Of a stretch of 64,000 bases of DNA, positions 52,316 through 64,000 are shown in pieces. Made by a program: the position numbers and the translations under genes. The DNA is taken from contig NC_051091.1 of assembly GCF_901709675.1 (NCBI RefSeq), positions 3,816,967-3,880,966 of the forward strand, read 5' to 3'. Below the pieces are notes generated by a model. That model saw only the letters and a program-made list of their open reading frames with translations. It ran no database searches and was not told where the DNA came from. The stretch comes from Syngnathus acus. Its lineage: Eukaryota; Chordata; Actinopteri; Syngnathiformes; Syngnathidae. Every line of letters begins with the position of its first letter. Position 1 is the first letter of the stretch.

Positions 52316-52552
52316 TCATCGGTTGGTCTCCAATCTGACAACCACCGTGATGTCGCTCAGCTGTGTGGTGAACGTGGTCCTCTGCTCGATTATTATTTTT
52401 AAACACTTGTTGTATTGGATCACTCCGTTTGTCAATGCAAGTTTCACTTGTTCATGGTAAGGAAACGCTTCAACGGAATGTTCCATCTCGTCAACTAAGG
52501 CGCGCAGCATAAATCGCAACGTAAATAATTGATCGCTTACTGTATTTATTTC
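52316..52552 (-). other. Orphan open frame, possible terminal exon of an unknown gene
   Basis: On the minus strand a frame is open from about 52552 to a TGA at 52316. A possible acceptor, AAATACAG, lies just inside it (exon start about 52538). The core (LRALVDEMEHSVEAFPYHEQ, then VKLALTNGVIQYNKCLKIII) has protein-like composition and mixed codons, unlike most chance frames here. I do not recognise the family and find no partner exon upstream. It may be the last exon of a small gene, a decayed copy, or chance. Confidence 0.2.
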
Positions 52553-54326
52553 TCATGTGCTGAATCATTGAAGAAGATATTGCTTTTTTTCTGGAATGTC
52601 CCAGGTTTCATTTTTGTCTTCAAGATTGGGCGTATACTTTCTGCCACGTGTCAAATATTTTGCAGAACAGCCACACCATCATTGAGGATAATTGCTAGGA
52701 CATTTGCACGCAATAATTTGGAATGGAGCACAAACGAATCGTCCCGTGTGCCAGATGAACTTCAATCACGTCACACTTTGACAGCACAGTTGCGCCTCCA
52801 TTCAAAATGAATATAACAACTCAATTTTCATACATTTCCAAGCCTTACTTGAACATTAAATCAAATTGATTGAGAAGATTTCTCAAATAACTTTTTAAAG
52901 TCATGTATTGTTTGATTCATTGGGAATAGTAAGCCATAACACGTGTATCTTACTTCATGGAATATGCTAAAGCTCAAAGTAATTTAAATGCAAAACTCAG
53001 TCATAATGTGCATTTTATGTGTAAGGCTGTGGAATGGAAAGGTGTAGTAGCTCCAAGAGAATTATCTGCTCTCTACCTAAGTGAGGAAAACGTCTGGCCA
53101 GGCCTTGACATAGTCTTGATGACCACCTTTGGCTGCTTCCCCAGATCTACTTTCAGCTCCCAATTATGTACCTTTGCCATTGGGCCAGGGTTGAACACAG
53201 CTGCTACCTGGTATGTGAGCTATTTATATTTTATTGAGACATCTTTTTTCTCATATCCCACTTCAAAAATAAGAATCGAGTCTGCAAAAAAATAATATAT
53301 CAGACATGACAGTATCCGTACAAAAATAGTCCGACTCATCTATTTCAGTCGCACAAAAATGTCACATCTCTTTTCCAAATACTTGATCATGTGTTTGCAT
53401 CTTTTGAGTAGCGCTGTCATCTATTTTGGGGGGGAAATGACATCATATCTTTTTGTTCTTGTTCAGCTCATGTCGGTCGCGTCGCCGCCGTTGCTTTGCT
53501 TTCATGAGGACTTTCAAAGCGATCGGTGAGACTTAAAAGTGAAAGACATCATTTGAATTTCAAAGACCTGACAGAACACATAGCGGTCTGAAGGTCTTCC
53601 TGACAAAAAGCCTCCTGGATGCCGTCTCCTCTACCCGAGACGGCATCCTGCTGGGTGTCATTCAGAGCAAACATGTTTTATGCGGTGAAAGCTGTGTTGT
53701 CATGTTTGTGCTTTTCTGTAAATACATGTTTGGAATTGCACCATTTACATTTCGCCCTTGGGAGAAATAAAGTCAAAACATGTTGCGCTCTGGAGACACC
53801 AGAGAGCAGCCGCCATTGCTGTCATCACCTAATTAAGCATTGCTAATGTGACTCCGTTCCACTTTTACTCACTTTGATTTGTAGGGTTCCTGCCCAGCAC
53901 ATCTCCATGGAGATGATCTTTACGGTCTGTTGTGGGCTGCGCACTAAATGATCCCATTAAAAATAATTTATAACGGTTTAGCATCATCACTCCATGCTGG
54001 CACGGACACTCGCCTGTAAACTTGAAAATCTTCATATGGGGAACGATTCGACTCGGTTTGATTCAGCGGGATTGTGATTCGATATTATGTGTTCTATTCA
54101 ATACATCTACGAATGATTGAGCAAATGTCAGTGAACTATTTTTCAGGATGTGGAGGGAATCATCCCGGGGAACTAAACTGAGACTTCTACACCGCTACCA
54201 AAAATTCAAGGTAAGCAATGAGCTTACATGTTGCACCATCATATTGAATAAAATATCGTACATACAATATAACCATTGTAACTTCTTGGTTGAAATCATG
54301 ATTTGAAAAATAAGATCAAAGAAATG
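52553..54326. other. Intergenic stretch between receptor and lrrn1
   Basis: No further gene is recognised. There is no trace of crbn, which lies between TRNT1 and LRRN1 in human. A GC-rich patch at about 53463-53500 has no splice context. Confidence 0.45.
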
Positions 54327-54332
54327 TTTATT
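54327..54332 (-). terminator. lrrn1: Candidate lrrn1 polyadenylation signal
   Basis: Plus-strand TTTATT reads AATAAA on the lrrn1 strand, about 670 nt past the stop codon. It is the first canonical signal found. Confidence 0.4.
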
Positions 54333-55000
54333 TCATTTGTTTTTCAACATGTGTGTAAACAACAATAAGCAAGTGATTGTAGACATATTCTAGCAAGATA
54401 AAAAGTATTCAAGAAATGTAGAAAGCCTTACATTGTTTCACCTAGTTGAGAACATTCATTTTTCTATTGCTGGTTTACGGTAGTTGCTCCGCAAACAAAG
54501 TCAGAATCAAACGTGATTATCAATGTACAAAAAAGTAAATGAGGTCATTGATACAACATGACATAGAAAGAGCTAACAATAGACAGTATATCAAGTCTCA
54601 GCGTACTTAGTCTGCTTACATTTGGAGTTCATAGATAGATTTCAGTGCACTACAGTCAAGATTGAAGTCGATTTACATGAGAACGATTGCATGATTGAGA
54701 AACAAGTTCAAACGTGTGGATTTAGCACATCTACTGAATGTGTGACAATGCTCATGCTGTTCTCAAAAGGTGTACTATAAATAAAACAAAGTGTCTACTT
54801 CATTCAGTAAGACAAAGAAAGCTGCCAGTGTCTGTCAAAATTGACAGGGGTTCAAAAATGTGAAACTAAGGAGCAGGAGATGTTGTGTCTGGGACCAAAG
54901 GAAAGAAAGCTCGAAAAAGATATAAGGTAGTTTACTTGTACATGCACATATCTTGCGTCATGTGCTTCTGACATGTTTGTCCAAAAGCGAGCGCTTGCTT

Positions 55001-57294
<2,294 letters not shown>

Positions 57295-60219
57295 CTGAAG
57301 AGAAAAACAAATGTAAGACATTCATTAAAGCGATTGTGAATCAATTCAGATTTTTTTTTTAATATTCAAGCATGTGACGAATGAAACAAGTTTACAGAAA
57401 ACAATAACAATCGCTAACCCAGTTTCCTTGTAAGGCAATAAATTATGTGCAGCATCAACAGTTCTGAGACTGCAAGTCAGCTCATTATGATGCAAGCGCA
57501 GAACACTGCTGTGAACTACTTGGAAATGGCTGAAAATCCTCGGAGAGCTTTCATCTATCCAGCAGGCCCACGAGGACTTGATCATTAACTTTTTGAGCCG
57601 AGCATCCCCATCACACTGAACATCATTAGACATTCTTGTGAACCATGCTGGAAAGATGCACGACTCAAATTTTAATGCAAAAACTTCAGAACATGAATGT
57701 AGGGCAAGAAAAAAAAAAATTCAACCATGGCTTTTGTTACATAAGTGTGAAGTTCCTGCATAACTTTTCCCGATCTTAACTATGATTTAAGAGTTCAAGA
57801 TAAGGGGAACCTTACTGAAGGTGCCATTTAAACAGATGACTTTTGTTTTTGTAAAATATTTTAAACCAATAATTTATTTCGGAAGTACTTTAAAAACAAC
57901 CGTAGCAGCATAGAAAGGTCTTTACATCAAGAAAAAAAAAAATCAGACACAAAAACAAGTTACAGCAGCGTCATCCTTGACAATAGCCTTCAAAGAGGAT
58001 TACGTTGGCGACCCATCTTTGACAAACTCCTTGCGCTGGCATTAACAGCAGCAAAACCTGAGCGATCCCATTACTCAGTCAGGTGTCTTCACCAAAGGAG
58101 GAAACTGTTCCATTGTAGATCTGCAGCAGCACGGTCCCATGTCTGCACTGCGTGGCATTATGCTGAAGGTAATCTTAAGCAGCTCGTTCCTAAGAGGCTT
58201 TCCAGCAAGGGAGCTGACTAATTCTTCCCAATGAAACCTGCCTGGCAACAGCACCATAACGACAGGAGCAATCATTTCTTATCCTTGGAATTCCCAATGG
58301 CACCAGGTGTAGCAATAGTGGTAGCTGCTATATATCTATTTATTTATTCATTCATTCATTCATTCATTCATTCATCTATCTATTTATTTATTTATTCATT
58401 GATTTATTCATTTATTTATTTATTCGTTCATTTGTTTATTCACGAATTTTGTTGAAATCTTTCTCGATGAAATAATTTGATAGAAGACCGATTGAACCTT
58501 CTGATCAAGTCGACTGGCATTTCCCAGCTTTGTGTCAAGTCACGTGACTCCAATTAAATCCCCGCTGCTTGAAGACAACAAAGCCGTTCACCATCAATGA
58601 CACTCGTGCTATTGATTTTACCCTGCTTAATTGCTTTGCTCGCTATAAAATCTACAAATGTGGAGAAGTACAGCACGTGTGATGTTCTCGAGTTACAACA
58701 TACTTACATATGCATGCGTGCTAGTTATGAAGAAAAACAAATCTCAGAATAACAGCGCTACCGAGCTCGAAAATGTTGGCTCATTTCAAGTTCTTCAGTG
58801 CAGATAGTGTTATGTAACCGCTACCGAGGTTTGAGCGAGGTCCCCGTTGAAGACAATTTAATGTTTGATGATGGAACAATGTTTTGTAGGTCGTCTACCA
58901 TCTCTTTTGCTCTTGTTCATTTATTCATAAAGCTATGAGTGAGTAAGACACAAGTCAAAGATTTCTTTCAACTAAAATGCGCAATAAATATGTTTTAGGT
59001 TCCAAAATAAAAGTTTTGAGTTCTATGCATCAGAAATATCAGGACTTGCGATCTGTAACAGTGACTACTCAAGGTCTTACGCTCTTCATAAAAGTAGTGA
59101 TTTTCAGTATATTGTTAGTTATGAAATTGTCTCCATCGATCTACTTCCACTTCCACCTCGCAAACACCTGTTAACTGAAACCAAACAGCAGCACAGGTGA
59201 CACATACGCACACACGCACGCCAAACATTCGCCGCATAATAGCATGACTGCCATAATGGCTAAGGAAATCCTCTGACCTGGACTGTAACTACATCTGTTG
59301 TCTCTGAGACTTTTAGAGCAGAGGACAAAGCCCTTCTTATATGAATAATGGTTCCAGGCTTTAGGCTCAATAAGCCCCCCCCCCGGTTATCTTTCGCTCT
59401 CTCTGCTTTACACCCTTGAGATCTAAATGCTGCCTGGGGCGGGGGTGGGGGTGTCATTCGGGGGGCCCTGCTGCCTCCTAAAATCCTGATAGATGCAGAC
59501 ACCTGCTTGCAAAGAACACTAGATTCATGGGTGACGTGATTTCACATTATGTGTTGCCTGGAAAAAAAGTGAGGGATTGTTTAAGAGTCAAAAAAGACAG
59601 TCACTGTCTCTCCTCGCTCAGCATCGCTCAGTCACAATCGTGCAACAGCTGCGGTAGGAAGCACGACAATCCACAATGGACCCCCTACCAACACCCCACC
59701 ACCCTTCCTCCCAATTACCCAGAGCAGCAGCAGCATCTTCCAGAAAGGCTTTGCCTCTCTAGCTACACACCAACTTCTCGAGCTTTTAAAACACAGCAGA
59801 CATGCAGACATCTGCCCAAATACACTTTGTGATTATTATGCAAATCACATCATCACATTTGGAGAACGTTGCGCACGCGTGCAGTTCCTGCGGCGGGGCA
59901 CAGCAAGTGCGGCAAAGACATCAAAGTTAGTTTTTGACGCATTGCCCAGTCGACCTATTTGATGAAATACACCAGTAGGGCTAACTGCAAACTTGCCACT
60001 TTGATGAATAGTCTACTCAGTGCTAGATGATCTGACTGTTAAATTGGTGGCCATGCCCTTGAGTGCGTCTGTATCCAAAATAAAAGCTCAGCTCACCGTC
60101 GCTGCTGGAAAAAACAAACAAACTGCACATCATTTTGGAATTAATAACTCTAATACTACAACAAATGCATTTTTTTTTTTTAACAATTGCAGTAGATCGT
60201 GTTTTCCGAGGCGTCTCAC
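57295..60219 (-). other. lrrn1: Putative lrrn1 first intron
   Basis: About 2.9 kb between the acceptor at 57295 and the candidate donor at 60219. It holds the ATTT/ATTC repeat at 58329-58442 and no coding exon I can support. Small conserved elements are likely but cannot be called from one sequence. Confidence 0.4.
58329..58442. repeat. ATTT/ATTC tetranucleotide repeat
   Basis: A (TATT)n and (CATT)n compound microsatellite of about 110 bp with occasional substitutions (CTAT, GTTC). Confidence 0.95.
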
Positions 60220-60720
60220 CTTGTCATTCCAATTCGGTGACATTTAACGCACCAGTCTTTCCTTCCCAAAGGGCATCGCGTATCCACGGAGCAACCACCA
60301 AAAACGTCTGTGACTGCCTCGTCACAACAAAAGCATCATTTATTCCGCTCCCTGGTCGCGCGCGTCCCACCCGATCAGTCCCGGTGCCGCATGGCGCTCT
60401 GCGGAGAGATGGCCAACCTGCTGCTAGCCTCCACTGAGGAATGGTCGCCCCACTAGCGCTCCTCTCCACCAACAGATGGAGGGAGGGGGGGGAGCAAAAC
60501 AAACGATAAAAACACCTGGCGTGGGCCACGCCAGTCAGCTGATTCCGCGGCAGCCGATTGGCGGAGCGCGGCTGTCTGTCAGGCGCGGCCAAGCCAAGCA
60601 GCGCACCATCTGCTCAAGCTTGCTGGGAGAAGAACAAAGGAGGCAGAGGGCGTCTGGGCCAGGGCGGGGTTGGCTGGGATGGGGGTCAGACTGCTGGCCA
60701 ATGCTCTTATTGTAAACATG
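60220..60720 (-). promoter_or_regulatory. lrrn1: Candidate lrrn1 promoter and noncoding first exon
   Basis: The region is CpG-rich (GGTCGCGCGCGTCCC, GGAGCGCGGC, CAGGCGCGGCC) with a minus-strand CCAAT box (ATTGG at 60557-60561). On the minus strand a consensus donor, CAAG|GTGAGA, ends an exon at 60220. A second possible donor, GACG|GTGAGC, lies near 60098. The spacing to lrrn1 and the orientation fit its first exon. The transcription start is not defined. Confidence 0.45.
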
Positions 60721-63700
60721 ATGGCCAGAGCATAGAATCAAATGATACACCTTCAAATATAATACAGCCTTTATGGACTACACTGTACTGATATATTATT
60801 TATGAACAACATGGACAGCCTGCCTCATCTTCCATCCCTGAATTTTCTATAACGCTTAGCCATATTATTGTCGCAGGTGAGCTGCTGGGGACTGTCTCAG
60901 TTGACTGCTGGGCTACTCGTGTCAATTACAAGGCATATAGTTCTACAATTCAGAAAACCGTATATACTCATGCATAATACAATTAAAAGTTTTCATACTA
61001 TAGGTTATGACAGGGATAGTCTCAATGCATTTTGTTTTTGGGATGTTTCTTCTATCGAGTGTAATTTGATGAAGTTATAGGTACCGCACAGTTTGACAAA
61101 TCAAATTCTTAACACGTTTTGTTTTTCTGGATGTGTACTCTGCATAATCTTTTAATAGCTATCATTTCCACAGGATGCAACTACAGTAATGGTGAACCAT
61201 TTTTGAGGATGCGAAGACCCAGAGCGTAGCCACAGGCTTTCTTGGGGAACAATGGTAAGTCGCTTACTTGATTATGTGAATCAGAGAATGTGTGAGGTTG
61301 CTCATTCTTTTTGGTTCTCATGACATGTCAATGTCACCTCTACATAAACTCGTTTAACCTTTTTGTGATGCTCCCGCAGTCGGTACACTTCAAAATCCAA
61401 AAGCAATATCTGAATTAATGTGTTTCGTCTTATTGAACATTCTGTAGGAAATGTTGATCTGTGGTGAGACATGTCTGCAGCTAATACAAGGCACACAAAA
61501 AAAAAACATTTTTGGGTGTCGTTTGATCAACTTTAAAGCCCCAAGCATCCACCAGTTTGATGTATCTGGGCCAGTGTGTAGCTCAGTGAAAAAGAGAATC
61601 ACTGGTTTTATATTTAGGCCCTTTGTAAGTTTGAGCAGCTGAAGGTGCTGATAACGCCTTGCTTAAATTAACAGCCGCTCCGTATTGAGGCTATCAAGTG
61701 TTGCGATTGATTGCTTCTCTTGTCTTTTTTTATCGAGTAAACTGTGTGGTTGTCCGGGCTCGGCCTTACACCAAGTATGACATCATAGGTGCATGGGTAA
61801 ACTAAAATAAGCATGATAGATTTTTTTTTTTTTTTTTTATTCTGACACCTTTTCAAGGTATGGCTTCATTTTTAGGCAGATACACAACTTGATTAGATTC
61901 CTTGCTGTTTTTTAGTCCTGTGTTTTTGAAAAGTGGGTGTGCTATTTGGACTATGAATAAGAAAACATTCAATAAGAGGGTTTCTCTGTAGTCTGTCGAC
62001 TGAGCGCAAGCATAACAGCGCGACCATCTGCCTCCAGAGATGACATCACAGGGCCCCAGAGGGGGTCCGCCATTCGCACCACTAGAGAAGTGAATTTACA
62101 CCAGAACATGCGCAAGAACACAGTCTTGAAATATTAATAACATCTGCCTAGTAACCAAATGCATGCTCTCTATGGGACACTCTCCATTTCTGAGTTGCAA
62201 ACAGAAGTCAGCGATTCACTTTAGCGGCTTTAGGGAAGATGCATGCAAAAGTATTTGGCTGATTCATCGGACGTTAGCCATCATTTTATTTTATTTTTTA
62301 CATTTTTGCCTGTTTGTAACATCGATTTCCAATGTGCAGTTCACATTTGCATTCAGTTGCATGTCATTGTATATAAATAGATTTCATTCACAGATAAACA
62401 CACAATTACACGCTTGGATAATAAAAAGGTCTGTTGAAGCTTAAATATGTTAGTCACATTTTACTGAGGCTAAATCCCTTCTTTTGTGGCTAAATGTCAT
62501 GCTAAAATGTCCCTAATCCATATAATCTGAACGATCAGATCAGTGTGGTGTGTATGATTGAAATGTATACACTTAAACGTAAATAAACAACACACATGCA
62601 TTAGCATAATACTGTGCGGCATCCATTCAAAGAAATAACCAAAGCTTTTCACAACATTTTTGTATGTGTTGATTTCAAACAAAAAGGTCTTGTTAATAAA
62701 AGGTCAGTCGCGTAAATTAAAATAAAAACAAATGGGGGTCACCTACCCCCAAGAAATACATTCAAAACTATTTAGCAATATATAACTTGAAATATGGATA
62801 ATAGGAAAACATCAAATGAGTCAAAACTGTGACATGATGACTCAGCAAATGTGTGTGTTCATATGCCAAACAAACATTTTTTTTTCTCTTCACATATAAA
62901 TATGAATAGACTTGGAAATTCCAAGTGTGTATTTTTATTCATCTTTAAATCAAGTCTAATAAAGTGGAGCTTCACAGAGAATTGCAAAACCTGGTGATAT
63001 ATATCAGTAACCCGATTCGTTTGTGCATGGAAATCTATTCTGCGGCACGATGCAATACATTCGATGCTTGATCTAATCCATCACAAAGTCATATCGCAAA
63101 GCTGGCTACCATAGTCCGCCATTTCATATTAGTCCAAGCCTTTAGCTTTTAAGCAGTAAATGCTTTACAAAAGGGCCGATTAGACCTGCTGGTCCTCAGT
63201 CACAAGTATAATAAAGAGCTTTTAAACACATTAGGGTGACACAGGCAAAAGAGGATTGTTTACATCTCCCTCCCCCCTCCTTCAACAAGCAATTCAGGCA
63301 GATGGAGCTTAAAAGCAGACCTTATGGGGCAGTCGAGTCCATCTAACAAGTAGCAGCATCTGCATATTGAGTGGTATCCATTTAAATGACTTGTGTTCAA
63401 ATATTGCTTCCTCACTGGCTCGAAGTGAAATATCATTTCCGACCATTTACTTTATTCTTTCGGCCTCATCGGCTCAGTTGAATTGCAGTATACGGCTAAA
63501 GTATACAGCGTTATATATAGATGAAATTGTCAACCCTGCACCAATAAGCGAAAGTGATGTCATATCATTTGGGGTATGCCCCTTAAAAAAAATGAAGCGT
63601 GTGAATCTGCATTGAGCCTTTTGGTAGATGGAGTGTCTGTCATCCATATGCATGAGACCTTGACACTCACGCTGGGTGTGTGACCTTGGACTCAATGGCT

Positions 63701-64000
63701 GAGAATGGGACCAGTGTGATATGTTGTGTCACGCCTTGATGCTGGCCCAAGGGGAAAATGGCTGTGCCTTGTGACTTGCACACCTAAACTGAAAAAAGTG
63801 CTGGAATGTGTATCCGCTTTCAAAACCTGTGATAATGAGGCCACTTTATTTTGAGACTTTGTTAACAGAGAGATAACGCTTTCCATGCTGTCAAATCATT
63901 TTTAAATGAACAATCGTTGACAAACAGATACTCGATATAATGTATTTTTCTCATTGGACTACAAGTGATAGATGTAAAGGTCTAAAAAAATTATATTTGA
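60721..64000. other. Upstream flank of lrrn1, no gene recognised
   Basis: AT-rich DNA with homopolymers (T-run at 61821-61838) and no open frame resembling a known protein. The 62.9-63.7 kb part has a mixed, non-repetitive texture that could be conserved regulatory DNA of lrrn1. This is an impression only. Confidence 0.4.

Noticed and set aside
52553-55000. Search for crbn between the receptor and lrrn1
   Set aside because: No cereblon-like exon (LON domain or Yippee-type zinc fold) is seen in the open frames of the interval.

Overview
The window is genomic DNA of a teleost fish, probably a percomorph. The genes are split into exons with GT-AG introns. The flanking DNA is AT-rich and carries microsatellites and short non-autonomous DNA transposons. 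The protein-coding genes match well-known vertebrate families. No prokaryotic, viral or clustered defence-type system is visible, and I did not find an undescribed multi-gene system. The notable signals are candidate isoform exons, promoter elements and transposon insertions with clean target-site duplications.

Layout, left to right. 1-355: end of a hAT-type repeat. 3526-6760 (minus): mitfa, the melanocyte-type (M-form) MITF transcription factor, with a palindromic CRE about 245 bp upstream of its ATG. 16.3-39.9 kb (plus): frmd4b, a FERM-domain cytohesin-binding scaffold, head-to-head with mitfa. It has two candidate first exons (about 16.4 kb and 23.9 kb), a possible third start at 32.2 kb and an extra in-frame candidate exon in the FERM domain. 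41970-43376 (minus): arl6ip5, convergent with frmd4b. 43734-47461 (plus): trnt1, divergent from arl6ip5 and sharing a promoter of about 360 bp that contains TCTCGCGAGA. 48403-49633 (plus): a V2-type vasotocin receptor. 55001-57154 (minus): lrrn1, with its coding sequence in one exon and a probable 5' UTR exon and promoter near 60.2-60.7 kb. The stretch 60.7-64 kb holds no gene I recognise.

The genes do not form a pathway. Their interest is synteny: mitf-frmd4b-arl6ip5 corresponds to human 3p14, and trnt1-lrrn1 to human 3p26, so the join between arl6ip5 and trnt1 brings together two blocks that are far apart in human. Exon boundaries were placed by hand from splice signals, reading-frame continuity and remembered family sequence. 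The summed coding lengths (mitfa 400 aa, frmd4b 1020 aa, arl6ip5 190 aa, trnt1 427 aa, receptor 376 aa, lrrn1 717 aa) close without frameshifts.
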